This document shows, one piece after another, positions 8,689-16,706 of a stretch of 37,633 nt of DNA; position 1 is the stretch's first letter; the number at the start of each line of letters is the position of its first letter. The notes beneath the pieces are model-generated. The model was not told where the DNA came from and made no database searches. It saw only the letters and a program-made list of their open reading frames with translations. The position numbers and the translations under genes were made by a program. Origin of the DNA: Oceanobacillus indicireducens (lineage in GTDB: Bacteria; Bacillota; Bacilli; Bacillales; Amphibacillaceae); contig NZ_BMOS01000005.1 in NCBI RefSeq assembly GCF_014647195.1, positions 109,740 to 147,372 of the forward strand, read 5' to 3'.

Positions 8689-9041
8689 TGGAAGTATTGG
8701 AGAAAGTCTATGAATTGACTAAAGAGTTGACAACATTACTGGAACAACCCGTAACATCAAAGAACCGGGATGATGTCATTCAACAGTTAAATGAACTTAT
8801 TGAGGAACGGGGAAAATGGATGGAGCAACTGTCTCCTCCATACTCAGACGAAGAAATGAAGCTTGGTAATGAAATCGCCAAGTTGAATCCAAAAATTCAG
8901 ATGAAAATGCAAAATCTTTTTACGGATTTAAAGACAGAAATGAAACAAATGCAACAACAAAAGAAATCCCAACAATTTTACACAAATCCTTATAAAAATG
9001 TATCCACCTTAGACGGTACCTTTTTAGACCGTAAAAATTAA
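8688..9041 (+). CDS. fliT: FliT-like flagellar chaperone
   Basis: Small helical protein of 117 residues directly after fliS, the place of fliT in B. subtilis; FliT is the export chaperone for FliD. It shows two amphipathic helices (LEKVYELTKELTTLLEQP, DVIQQLNELIEERGKWMEQL) and a Gln/Lys-rich tail. FliT sequences are poorly conserved, so position carries much of the call. The start overlaps the fliS stop (TAATGG), implying translational coupling. A strong terminator follows. Confidence 0.82.
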   Translation: MEVLEKVYELTKELTTLLEQPVTSKNRDDVIQQLNELIEERGKWMEQLSPPYSDEEMKLGNEIAKLNPKIQMKMQNLFTDLKTEMKQMQQQKKSQQFYTNPYKNVSTLDGTFLDRKN

Positions 9042-9045
9042 CAAG

Positions 9046-9103
9046 AAGGAAGTGCCATAACCTTTCGTAATCACAAGGTTAAAGTTATGGCACTTCCTTT
9101 TAA
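9046..9103 (+). terminator. Strong terminator of the flagellar operon
   Basis: A perfect 16-bp stem (9046-9061 with 9084-9099) is followed by TTTTAAT. It begins five bases after the fliT stop and closes the flaG-fliDST transcription unit. Confidence 0.9.
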
Positions 9104-9124
9104 TATACAAGAGAAATTGTCGAT

Positions 9125-9302
9125 CACTTTCATTTAGCGAAATTGTGCAACGTACTTCTGGAGGTCCGCAGTCCAGACACCTCTCGCTTTCCGCGGGCGG
9201 CTCCAGCTGTGCCCGCGGAAAGCATCCGTCCACCGGGCAACTGAACGGCGATTAGAGCGCCTTAATTAGTGAAAGAGCAGACACTTACGCTGTATGAAAG
9301 TG
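9125..9302. repeat. Inverted-repeat element, copy A (178 bp)
   Basis: Ends CACTTTCAT (9125-9133) and ATGAAAGTG (9294-9302) are inverted repeats, and the similarity to the family end GCTTTCATTCAGCGTAAGTG continues inwards (AGCG; full CACTTACGCTG on the right). The centre has a perfect 13-bp stem (9186-9198 with 9211-9223, GCTTTCCGCGGGC). The left half matches the complement of the right end of copy B (GCAGTCCAGACACCTC at 9168-9183). The right half matches the complement of the left end of copies B and C (9211-9248). It has no ORF and looks like a MITE-like or palindromic intergenic repeat. Confidence 0.75.
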
Positions 9303-9529
9303 CTTAGCAATTCATTGGAAAACAATATTAAAAAAAAGCCGTGTCTAGCCATATGGTTTGTCGACGAAAGCTGGGTTAACAAATTTGCTACGTGTAAGAG
9401 GAAATCTAGAGAAATATGAATCTAGTACAACGATATTGTAAATATTAATAAAAAAATGTTTCCAGCCTAAACATTGTTATATCAAGCTTTACCATTGCCC
9501 ATCAGTGAAACCATTTACACAACGTAAAC
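9303..9529. other. Intergenic stretch before hpf, nothing recognised
   Basis: AT-rich DNA between repeat copy A and the hpf promoter. I see no credible ORF, no strong hairpin with a T-run and no RNA gene. Together with the terminator, the repeat and the promoter it fills the gap of about 560 bases between fliT and hpf. Confidence 0.5.
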
Positions 9530-9555
9530 GTTTGAGGAGGAAAAGTACCGGGAAA
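9530..9555 (+). promoter_or_regulatory. Sigma-B type promoter of hpf
   Basis: GTTTGA (9530-9535), a 14-bp spacer and GGGAAA (9550-9555) fit the general-stress sigma-B consensus GTTTAA-N12-15-GGGWAW with one mismatch. B. subtilis hpf (yvyD) is known to be a sigma-B gene, which supports the call. The hpf start is 44 bases downstream. Confidence 0.65.
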
Positions 9556-9598
9556 CATAGTATACTATATATATAAAGAATTAAAGGAGGACACTTTT

Positions 9599-10150
9599 AT
9601 GAGATTTAACATTCGTGGAGAAAATATTGAGGTTACCGATGCTATTAGAGAGTATGTGGAAAAGAAAATCAGCAAGCTTGAGCGCTATTTCGATACTACT
9701 CAATCAACTGATGTTCATGTAAATTTAAGTGTCTATAATGATGAGCAGCGCATCGAAGTAACAATTCCAATGACCGACCTCCTATTACGTGGGGAAGTAC
9801 GACACGACGATCTATATGCAGCAATCGATTTAGTAGTAGATAAGTTAGAAAGACAAGTTCGAAAATATAAAACCAAAATCAACCGTAAATCCCGTCAACA
9901 TGGTGCACCTAAGCATGTATTTGCGGAAATGGAAAGAGAACTTGCGGATAATGAAGATACATCTGATAACTTTGAAATCGTGCGTACGAAGCGATTTGAT
10001 TTGAAACCGATGGATTCTGAAGAAGCGATACTTCAGATGGATATGCTCGGTCACTCCTTCTTTGTCTTTAATAATGTAGAATCAGGTGAAACAAGTGTTG
10101 TGTATCGCCGAAAAGATGGTAAATACGGTTTAATTGAACCAACACTGTAA
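9599..10150 (+). CDS. hpf: HPF (long form), ribosome hibernation factor
   Basis: Binds the 30S decoding region and joins ribosomes into inactive 100S dimers in stationary phase or stress; formerly yvyD. The 183 residues have the N-terminal S30AE domain (MRFNIRGENIEVTDAIREYVEKKISKLERYF on) and, from about residue 125, the C-terminal dimerisation domain (FDLKPMDSEEAILQMDMLGHSFFVF...VVYRRKDGKYGLIEP). This is the long form typical of Firmicutes. AAAGGAGG precedes the ATG and a sigma-B type promoter lies upstream. In B. subtilis secA follows directly; here an 11-kb island intervenes. Confidence 0.96.
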   Translation: MRFNIRGENIEVTDAIREYVEKKISKLERYFDTTQSTDVHVNLSVYNDEQRIEVTIPMTDLLLRGEVRHDDLYAAIDLVVDKLERQVRKYKTKINRKSRQHGAPKHVFAEMERELADNEDTSDNFEIVRTKRFDLKPMDSEEAILQMDMLGHSFFVFNNVESGETSVVYRRKDGKYGLIEPTL

Positions 10151-10163
10151 GAAATAGGATATT

Positions 10164-10204
10164 AAAAGGTTCCAAGCAAATTTTAAACGCTTGGAACCTT
10201 TTCA
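10164..10204. terminator. Bidirectional terminator between hpf and the deacetylase gene
   Basis: A perfect 14-bp stem (10164-10177 with 10189-10202) begins AAAA and ends TTTT, so it can end transcription of hpf on the plus strand and of the converging deacetylase gene on the minus strand. Confidence 0.9.
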
Positions 10205-10245
10205 CTTATTATTATTTTACTAGTTATGTCCGGCCTCTATTAGAA

Positions 10246-12747
10246 TTATTCCTCTGCACCATAGCTGATTAAATTTGTGAAAATACGATATCCCCCTGGT
10301 ACTTGACTGTCTATTTGACGATAGAAGACTAGGCTGGAATAAAGGTATGTTCCTTCACCATAATCTGCTAATAGGATACCACCGTCGAATGCCTCTTCAT
10401 CGGGGTCTGCCATTTCTACGAATGTCTCGTAACGGTCATCCCAATTCATCGGGAAGTAGAGACCGCGTTCCTGCACCCAGTTGTCCCAGTCATTATCTGT
10501 GATCTGGTTTGGATAATTGAATAGCTTGTGCTCAGGCTGAGTCATTGTAACTTCTGCATTTTCATCGGTAACCCGCCATTCAATTGATGGTGAGCCGATC
10601 TCCAGATGATAAGGAGCTGAAGCTTCGACATCCCAGTTATCTCCTGGCTTGTGATATTGAACCACAAGGTGACCGCCCTCCTCTACATATTGAAGAAGTC
10701 TAGCGTTATTCTCGACTAAATCTGGTCGGGACAAGTTGGCTCTGATACCAGTCACAATAGTATCAAATTGAGATAAATCACTTGATGCTAGGTCTTCTTC
10801 TGTCAGTTTTGTAATATTAAAGCCAGCATTAATTAAGTGATTTGCGACATTATCAAATCCGCTTTCAATATAACCGACTTTAAGGTTGTCTGGGATAAGC
10901 AATTCAAAGGCTTCACCATCGGCAGCAGATGAATAAAGAAAATATTCATCATTTATATGATCATATTGAATCTCTTGCACTGTTGTGTCAAAGGTTTTTC
11001 CATTTGATATTGCATAAGCTTCAATTTCAAAATTGCCTTCCTCTATATCTGCAGGCGAACTAACAGTAAAGGTTACTTCCTGTTCTTCAAAACGCTCTGT
11101 GAATGAAACCTCTGTTGTATTTGGTTCACTTGTCCACCCTTCAGGCAATTTTAATGCTACTTCCGCATCTCGTGAATTTATGTCATAGTTCTTAACTCTA
11201 ACCTTAAGTGGTATATTTTCTTTTACATCTGCGGTATTTACCATTATACTTTCAGGGTCAACGCTAACAGCAAGCTCCGGAAGCACAGCTGCGGTATTAT
11301 CTAGTTCTAAAGGAACAGCCGTCTCTGTTCCTTTTTCCTTAAAGGACACGATAGGCTGTATTACAGGTTCATCATAAGGATGATAATATGCTTCATCTTC
11401 AGGAACTTCTAAATGAAATACTGCTGTTTTTGTTTCTCCCGGCTTCATATGTTTTACATTAACAGCCCCATTATATTTCCAGTTTTCAGGAAGTTCTAAT
11501 GCAGCTTGTACATGATTAACTTTTTTATCTCCCTCGTTGGAGAGAGTCATCGTTACTTGCACTTTTTCACCTTGTGTTATTACAGATGAATCGATTGTCG
11601 TTTCAACATTTAGGTTTGATGAAACGAAGCTCACCTCTGTAAGCTGTTCGGCTTTCAATTCTAGTTTATGAAGTAAATCATGCTTTACATCTGGTGCTAG
11701 CTTAGCTTTATCCACTTTCTTTATTAAATTTTGTGTTTCTTTTAAAGCCTGTTGTGATTCAGGGAAAATTTCAGTTCGGTTCGGGTATAACTTGATAATT
11801 TTATCCAGCTTTTTTTGCAGCTTTTTTAGCTGGTTGCTTAGAACAGGCTGAGAAACAACCTCTGCCCATTCTTTTAAATCATAAGGAATACCCTCAAACA
11901 AATTATTTTCCTGTGTCGTTACTGCACTGTCAACTAATTCTAAATGCGTTTGCTTTGGTTCGGCTGGGATGTCTCTTCCCATTCCCTGGCTCTTATGCAG
12001 GTATCTCGATTCTTCTCCCAGCTGTGGGTAGGTCATATCGTAAACAGGATCATAATCACCAATTTCAATGGAAAGAGTGGCCGTTTCTTGTGATTCTGCA
12101 GGTAAATAAAGTTTTTTCACCTGCCAAGGTTCCAAGCCTTCTTCAAGTTGCTCAGGGAAAACGTTTGGATCTGCAGCATCAGTAAAAGCTCTTTCACTTA
12201 AAATTGTCATTGTACGATGATGACCGTGCTGACTATTAACATCTCGAAAGGAGGGCATGACAATATCAGGTTGATATGTTCTTATAAAGCGGATCAGACG
12301 CTCATAAGTAAGCTCTTCTCCCCATTTTTCCAAAGTTTCTTCAGGAGACTTTGAAAAGCCAAAATCATAAATAGAATCTGAAATTGTTTCACTTAGATGG
12401 TAAGCTTTAACCCCTGTTATTTTCGCAGCTTCTTTCATTTCATTTGAACGGATAATGCCAAGTGCATTATCAAGCTCACTGCCGATTTCATTCTGACCGC
12501 CTTCTCCGCGGTTAGCAATCAGGCTTGAGGTTTTTACACCTAATCCTCTGGATAAGTATGCTAGAAAATCACTGCGCTCATCATCGGGATGTGCACCTGT
12601 ATTTAAAAAACTTACAGTAGTGCTCAAAGGTTTAACTGCATTCCATAAATCTATATCATGTTCGGTTTTTTTCTGAGCGAATCCAGACAAAGATACAGTT
12701 GGTAAAATAAGCAGGACTGTTATTAATAAAGTAAAAGTCTTCTTCAA
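10246..12747 (-). CDS. Secreted PIG-L family deacetylase with C-terminal accessory domains
   Basis: Probable secreted zinc-dependent N-deacetylase of the PIG-L/LmbE family, which acts on GlcNAc-containing compounds. A signal peptide (MKKTFTLLITVLLILP...) has a likely cut after SGFA (residue 24). The metal motif is AHPDDE (H53, D56) with HGHH at 174-177. PIG-L domains usually end near residue 250. Here about 580 more residues follow: a helical stretch, two NEW3/Ig-like beta domains (about 380-590, with LPENW and LPEGW repeats) and a GATase1/ThuA-like Rossmann domain near 610-830. The frame is open from 12780, but the TTG at 12747 follows AAAGGGG and gives a clean signal peptide. It is divergent from the ROK regulator, with an operator between. 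The substrate is unknown. Confidence 0.85.
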   Translation of the reverse strand: MKKTFTLLITVLLILPTVSLSGFAQKKTEHDIDLWNAVKPLSTTVSFLNTGAHPDDERSDFLAYLSRGLGVKTSSLIANRGEGGQNEIGSELDNALGIIRSNEMKEAAKITGVKAYHLSETISDSIYDFGFSKSPEETLEKWGEELTYERLIRFIRTYQPDIVMPSFRDVNSQHGHHRTMTILSERAFTDAADPNVFPEQLEEGLEPWQVKKLYLPAESQETATLSIEIGDYDPVYDMTYPQLGEESRYLHKSQGMGRDIPAEPKQTHLELVDSAVTTQENNLFEGIPYDLKEWAEVVSQPVLSNQLKKLQKKLDKIIKLYPNRTEIFPESQQALKETQNLIKKVDKAKLAPDVKHDLLHKLELKAEQLTEVSFVSSNLNVETTIDSSVITQGEKVQVTMTLSNEGDKKVNHVQAALELPENWKYNGAVNVKHMKPGETKTAVFHLEVPEDEAYYHPYDEPVIQPIVSFKEKGTETAVPLELDNTAAVLPELAVSVDPESIMVNTADVKENIPLKVRVKNYDINSRDAEVALKLPEGWTSEPNTTEVSFTERFEEQEVTFTVSSPADIEEGNFEIEAYAISNGKTFDTTVQEIQYDHINDEYFLYSSAADGEAFELLIPDNLKVGYIESGFDNVANHLINAGFNITKLTEEDLASSDLSQFDTIVTGIRANLSRPDLVENNARLLQYVEEGGHLVVQYHKPGDNWDVEASAPYHLEIGSPSIEWRVTDENAEVTMTQPEHKLFNYPNQITDNDWDNWVQERGLYFPMNWDDRYETFVEMADPDEEAFDGGILLADYGEGTYLYSSLVFYRQIDSQVPGGYRIFTNLISYGAEE

Positions 12748-12812
12748 TTTTGTAACCCCTTTCATTATATTAATTGTCAAATAACCTGCATAAGGCCTCC
12801 TTTCTATAAATA

Positions 12813-12843
12813 AGCTAAGTTAGTTAGCAAAACTAACTTAGCT
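12813..12843. promoter_or_regulatory. Palindromic operator upstream of the deacetylase gene
   Basis: A perfect 13-bp inverted repeat (12813-12825 with 12831-12843) has a 5-bp spacer, core TTAGTTAG-CAAAA-CTAACTTA. Its core is shared with a second palindrome at 13103-13121 on the other side of the intergenic region. The half-site resembles the TTAGTTTG type operators known for XylR, a ROK regulator. Binding by the adjacent ROK protein is inference. Confidence 0.65.
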
Positions 12844-12854
12844 AAACGCTATCA
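12841..12854. promoter_or_regulatory. Possible second cre-like site (weak)
   Basis: GCTAAACGCTATCA matches the Bacillus cre consensus TGWAANCGNTNWCA at 12 of 14 positions and overlaps the end of the palindromic operator by three bases. It could place the deacetylase gene under CcpA as well, but two mismatches at the outer end make this tentative. Confidence 0.3.
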
Positions 12855-13060
12855 CAAGCAATTAACGGTGTAAATATTCTAAAAGTTCCATGTTTTTCTT
12901 GATAAAATAATACTAGATAACAGATATTTTTATTGAATTGAGATATTACTGCTAGATTAACATTATCCAAAAGGCTTGATACGGAATAAATTTAAGGGTG
13001 TCAGCATAGGTTAGAAGGATAGGCCTGATGGACTATTCTCTGAAAAATTAAAAAAAGACA
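12855..13060. other. Central part of the divergent intergenic region
   Basis: AT-rich, with no ORF or hairpin of note. I could not place a convincing promoter for the minus-strand deacetylase gene. The full gap between the two divergent starts is 428 bases, with regulatory sites at both ends. Confidence 0.4.
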
Positions 13061-13089
13061 TTGACATGAAATCGCTTCCATATTATACT
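13061..13089 (+). promoter_or_regulatory. Sigma-A promoter of the ROK-ABC-lyase-kinase operon with embedded cre site
   Basis: TTGACA (13061-13066), 17 bp, TATACT (13084-13089) is a near-perfect vegetative promoter. The spacer itself (13067-13080, TGAAATCGCTTCCA) fits the CcpA cre consensus TGWAANCGNTNWCA at 13 of 14 positions, so CcpA would block RNA polymerase directly. The ROK-type operator at 13103-13121 begins about seven bases after the expected transcription start. Confidence 0.8.
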
Positions 13090-13102
13090 GGGCATACTTT
13101 GG

Positions 13103-13121
13103 TAGTTAGCTTTACTAACTA
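13103..13121. promoter_or_regulatory. Palindromic operator downstream of the ROK promoter
   Basis: TAGTTAG-CTTTA-CTAACTA is a perfect 7-bp inverted repeat with 5-bp spacing, sharing both arms and spacing with the 12813-12843 palindrome. Its position just after the promoter fits roadblock or exclusion repression of the ROK gene and the operon after it. Confidence 0.65.
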
Positions 13122-13175
13122 AGTTTTTAAGTCAGCAAAAAAGAACGCGCTGTGCAGAAATGGTTGTGATGGCAA

Positions 13176-14342
13176 GTGAAAAAATCTACTCCTCAATTAG
13201 TTAAAATGATGAACAGAGAATTAATTATCAATGAATTAAGACGTAATCCAAAGCAGTCTCGGGCGGATTTATCTAAAAAGACAAAGCTCAGTAAGCCAAC
13301 TATTTCAGAAATTGTCAGGGAACTGCTCGATGAAGAGTTAATTCTTGAAACAGGGGTGGGCGAGTCAAGTGGCGGTAAAAAGCCAATCTATCTTAAATAC
13401 AATTCTCGCTTTAACTTTGTTGTTAGTGTTTTAATAGAAAATGATTCTATACATTTTGCATTAGGTGATATGAGTGGAGAAATTCTAACGCTATTTAAGC
13501 AGAAATTCATACCACATAGTGATGGAACGGTTATCATAGATTCAATTGAAGAAGGGGTTGAAAGACTTTTAGAGTTAGAGAAAGTCACGATGGATAAGGT
13601 GCTGGGCATGGTTGTTGGAGTTTCGGGTATTAAAATGGATTCCGATGACATGATTCGTTCATCACCGACGATTCGATGGGGAAATACGAATTTAAGAAAG
13701 GAATTATCTTCACGTCTGAAAGTTGATGTCATTATTGAAAATGACGTGAACTTGATGACAATTGGTGAATTTTATAAAGGACAAGGTCAAAACATCGCTA
13801 ATTTCGTTTATTTGTTTATTGGTAATGGCATTGGCAGCGGGCTTTTCTTAAATGAAAAGTTTTATAAAGGGTCGCACTCTGCTTCAGGAGAAGTAGGCTT
13901 TATGATGATAGGAGATGAAAATAATATTAAGCAGGAGTTGGGTGTATTTGAAACAAATTATGGTTTATTTGGGGTCTCTGAAAGATTAAGAGAGTTAGAA
14001 GTTAATCTAGCAACGTGTGAGGCTGATTCTTTACTTCATATACTGCAATATCATCAAAATGATGCAAGGATAAAGGAAATTTTGGAAGAAACGATTGATC
14101 ATTGGGCCAAAGCAGCGATTAATCTGATTAGTATTATTGATCCTCAGGCTGTCATTTTATCAGGAGAGCTTGTTAATATGAACCAAACTTCATTACATGC
14201 TTTTAAACAAAAAATTGAAAGATTTGTCCCGCAAATGCCTGAGATTAAAGTAACTGAATTAGGTTCTAAAGCCGGTATATATGGAGCGTTTCATCTTGGT
14301 TTAGCAGAATTTCATGTTGCTGGCTTTAAATATAAAAAATAA
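13176..14342 (+). CDS. ROK family transcriptional regulator
   Basis: XylR/NagC-like regulator that probably represses the divergent genes until a sugar-type inducer binds. Of 388 residues, the first 75 are a winged helix (LRRNPKQSRADLSKKTKLSKPTISEIVRELLDE). The rest is a ROK sugar-kinase-like domain with a phosphate-loop relic (VIENDVNLMTIGEFY, LFIGNGIGSGLFLN) and EVGFMMIG. The CxCGxxGC zinc motif of many ROK proteins is absent; the place reads EQGVFETNYGLFG-like (QELGVFETNYG). It starts at GTG 13176, because an in-frame stop lies at 13167-13169. Only a weak ribosome binding site is seen. Its binding sites are likely the two palindromes upstream. Confidence 0.9.
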   Translation: MKKSTPQLVKMMNRELIINELRRNPKQSRADLSKKTKLSKPTISEIVRELLDEELILETGVGESSGGKKPIYLKYNSRFNFVVSVLIENDSIHFALGDMSGEILTLFKQKFIPHSDGTVIIDSIEEGVERLLELEKVTMDKVLGMVVGVSGIKMDSDDMIRSSPTIRWGNTNLRKELSSRLKVDVIIENDVNLMTIGEFYKGQGQNIANFVYLFIGNGIGSGLFLNEKFYKGSHSASGEVGFMMIGDENNIKQELGVFETNYGLFGVSERLRELEVNLATCEADSLLHILQYHQNDARIKEILEETIDHWAKAAINLISIIDPQAVILSGELVNMNQTSLHAFKQKIERFVPQMPEIKVTELGSKAGIYGAFHLGLAEFHVAGFKYKK

Positions 14343-14366
14343 CAATTCTATTTGGAGGGGTTAAGT

Positions 14367-15428
14367 TTGAAAAAGAAATTCGTATTAATATTAATGGCTG
14401 CCTTTATTTTAGTATTACTTGCGGCATGTGATGGCGATAATTCTTCAGATGGCACTGGGGAAAGCGATTCCGAAGAAGCTTCAGGAAATCTTGTCGTTTA
14501 TACTGCACGTGATCAAACAGTAGTTGATAAGGTTGTAGAAATGTTTAATGAAGAATACCCGGATATTCAGGTAGATGTTCTGACAATGGGTGCACAGGAA
14601 ATTATGGAACGTGTACGTGGTGAAAAGTCAAACCCAGGAGGAGACTTCTGGTGGGGAGGCACACAGTCTGCGTTTATGCAGGCAGCTGATGAGGATTTGT
14701 TAGAGCCTTTTACACCAAGCTTTGATGACGCAATTGAACCAGAACATAAGGATCCAGAGGGAAGATGGTATGGAGAAATGCTTCTGCCTGAGGTTATCAT
14801 GATTAACAGTGATGTTTTAGATAAAGAATCTGGGCCTCAGGATTGGGATGATTTGCTAGACGAAGAATGGGAAGATGAGATTATTATTCGCGGCGTATTA
14901 CCATCTGGAACGATGAGAACAATTTATGCTTCAATGATTTATCGTCAAGATCCGAATGATCCTGAAAAGGGTTATGAGTGGCTGGAAAAGCTTGATGCTA
15001 ACACGAAGGAATATGCACAGGATCCTACTAATTTATACTTGAAACTTGCTCGTCAAGAAGGAACGCTTTCGCTATGGAACTTGCAGGATATCCTTATTCA
15101 GGCACATGCAAATAATCAACCATTCGATTATATTTACCCAGAGAGTGGTGCGCCGATTTTAGTTGATGCAGTAGGTATTATTAAAGACGCGAAGAATAAA
15201 GAGAATGCTGAACTGTTCTATGAATTCTTATTTGATCCTGAAACAGTTGTAGAGTTGTCAGAAGAAACATATCAAATCCCGTCACGGAATGATATTGATC
15301 CTGATGCAATGCCGGATTGGTACAATGAACTTGAACTAAAAGAACTTGATCTTGATTGGGAAGTCTTATCTGAAAATGAAATGGACTGGATGGATTATTG
15401 GGATAATAACATTAAAGATCAAAATTAA
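14367..15428 (+). CDS. ABC importer substrate-binding lipoprotein (iron/polyamine type)
   Basis: Membrane-anchored receptor of a binding-protein-dependent importer, family of bacterial extracellular solute-binding proteins related to FbpA/AfuA and phosphonate receptors. A 353-residue lipoprotein: signal segment KKKFVLILMAAFILVLLAAC with lipobox LAAC (C21), then a Ser/Asp/Glu linker and the domain start LVVYTARDQTVVDKVVEMFNEEYP. NPGGDFWWGGTQ and LPSGTMRT are typical ligand-loop segments. The paired iron-binding tyrosines of FbpA are not evident, so iron itself may not be the ligand. TTG at 14367 is used because GGAGGGG precedes it. A hairpin terminator follows. Confidence 0.88.
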   Translation: MKKKFVLILMAAFILVLLAACDGDNSSDGTGESDSEEASGNLVVYTARDQTVVDKVVEMFNEEYPDIQVDVLTMGAQEIMERVRGEKSNPGGDFWWGGTQSAFMQAADEDLLEPFTPSFDDAIEPEHKDPEGRWYGEMLLPEVIMINSDVLDKESGPQDWDDLLDEEWEDEIIIRGVLPSGTMRTIYASMIYRQDPNDPEKGYEWLEKLDANTKEYAQDPTNLYLKLARQEGTLSLWNLQDILIQAHANNQPFDYIYPESGAPILVDAVGIIKDAKNKENAELFYEFLFDPETVVELSEETYQIPSRNDIDPDAMPDWYNELELKELDLDWEVLSENEMDWMDYWDNNIKDQN

Positions 15429-15444
15429 TTTTAGCCTTAAATGT

Positions 15445-15479
15445 GTAGGGTGATGTACTCATATATCACCCTGCTTTTT
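15445..15479 (+). terminator. Attenuating terminator between binding protein and ATPase genes
   Basis: A 10-bp stem (15445-15454 with 15465-15474, one G-T pair) is followed by CTTTTTA. Such a hairpin after the receptor gene commonly leaves more receptor than membrane components; read-through to the downstream genes is assumed. The 15480-15625 leader has no other clear promoter. Confidence 0.75.
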
Positions 15480-15625
15480 ATCTCAGTGTAGCTGGCAGTA
15501 AGATCCATCTCCTAAAAGTTGCGTTCCAACAGTCAGTAACGGACCGGTTGGTTCAACTAACATTAAGTGAGATGAAAAGAACCTCCCATTTAATGAAGTT
15601 TCGCTATAAAAGAAAGGTGAAGTTT

Positions 15626-16702
15626 ATGAAAAGTGTCAGATTAGAACATATCACAAAGAAGTTTGGAAAAGCAAAGGGAGTAGAAGATGTTGATATTCAT
15701 ATCAAATCAGGAGAGTTTTTTACATTTTTGGGACCGAGTGGTTGTGGGAAAACAACAACATTAAGAATTATTGCTGGTTTCTACTTTCCAACAGAAGGTA
15801 AAGTCTATTTTGATAATGAGGATATTACAGGTTTAAAGCCGAATAAAAGAAATATAGGCATGGTGTTTCAAAACTATGCACTTTTTCCACATATGACTGT
15901 GTTTGAAAATATTGCCTTTGGTTTGCAAGTAAGAAAGCTATCAAGCAGTGAGATTAAAAGTAAAGTAGAAAAGGCACAAAAGTTTGTCCATCTAGAAGGA
16001 TATGGCAACCGGAAAATAACAGAGCTATCAGGTGGGCAGCAGCAGCGTGTAGCTCTTGCAAGAGCATTAGTAATAGAACCAGATATTCTATTGCTTGATG
16101 AGCCATTATCCAACCTTGATGCTAAGTTACGGGAAGAAACACGGATTGAAATTAAACGTTTACAGGTTGAACTGGGAATTACAACGATTTATGTTACACA
16201 TGATCAGCATGAGGCAATGTCGATGTCCGATCGGATAATGGTGATGGATAAAGGAGAAATCCAGCAAATTGGTACACCACAGGAGATTTATAATAAACCG
16301 GTTAATCATTTTGTTGCTTCATTTATAGGAGAATCTAATATTATAAAAGCCGATGTGAAAAACCTGACAGATACGCATGTCACGGTCGATATTGGTGGCG
16401 GTATCATACTAAAAGGATTAAGAGAGAATGGTTCTCCAATGCTTGACTATGCAAATGAAGATAGCGTGCTGCTCTCCATTCGTCCTGAAATGATTAACAC
16501 TGGAGAGGGAGCAAATACATTAACCGGCATCATTCAATTGAGTGAGTTTACTGGGGTAAGTATTAATTATATTGTGAAAGTTGGAGATCACGAATTAAAT
16601 GTAATGATTGTTAATGCAAGAACAAAAGTCTTGGAACGAGGTGATACGATTACATTGCATGTTCCTGAAAGCGGGATTTATTTTATGAGTGAAAAGAGGT
16701 AA
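15626..16702 (+). CDS. ABC importer ATPase (PotA/FbpC type)
   Basis: Energises the importer, at the cytoplasmic membrane face. The 358 residues have Walker A GPSGCGKTT, Q-loop VFQNYALFPHMTV, signature LSGGQQQRVALARALV, Walker B ILLLDEPLSNLD and the switch His in YVTHDQ. From about residue 240 a TOBE-type C-terminal domain follows (IIKADVKNL...LSIRPEMI). The frame is open from 15548, but the ATG at 15626 follows AAGAAAGGTGAAG and gives the normal N-terminus MKSVRLEHITKKFG. Four bases separate it from the permease gene. Confidence 0.93.
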   Translation: MKSVRLEHITKKFGKAKGVEDVDIHIKSGEFFTFLGPSGCGKTTTLRIIAGFYFPTEGKVYFDNEDITGLKPNKRNIGMVFQNYALFPHMTVFENIAFGLQVRKLSSSEIKSKVEKAQKFVHLEGYGNRKITELSGGQQQRVALARALVIEPDILLLDEPLSNLDAKLREETRIEIKRLQVELGITTIYVTHDQHEAMSMSDRIMVMDKGEIQQIGTPQEIYNKPVNHFVASFIGESNIIKADVKNLTDTHVTVDIGGGIILKGLRENGSPMLDYANEDSVLLSIRPEMINTGEGANTLTGIIQLSEFTGVSINYIVKVGDHELNVMIVNARTKVLERGDTITLHVPESGIYFMSEKR

Positions 16703-16706
16703 TAAC

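Noticed and set aside
13388-13732. Minus-strand open frame of 114 codons inside the ROK gene
   Set aside because: It is antisense to a clearly coding ROK domain, with Ser/Ile-rich shadow composition.
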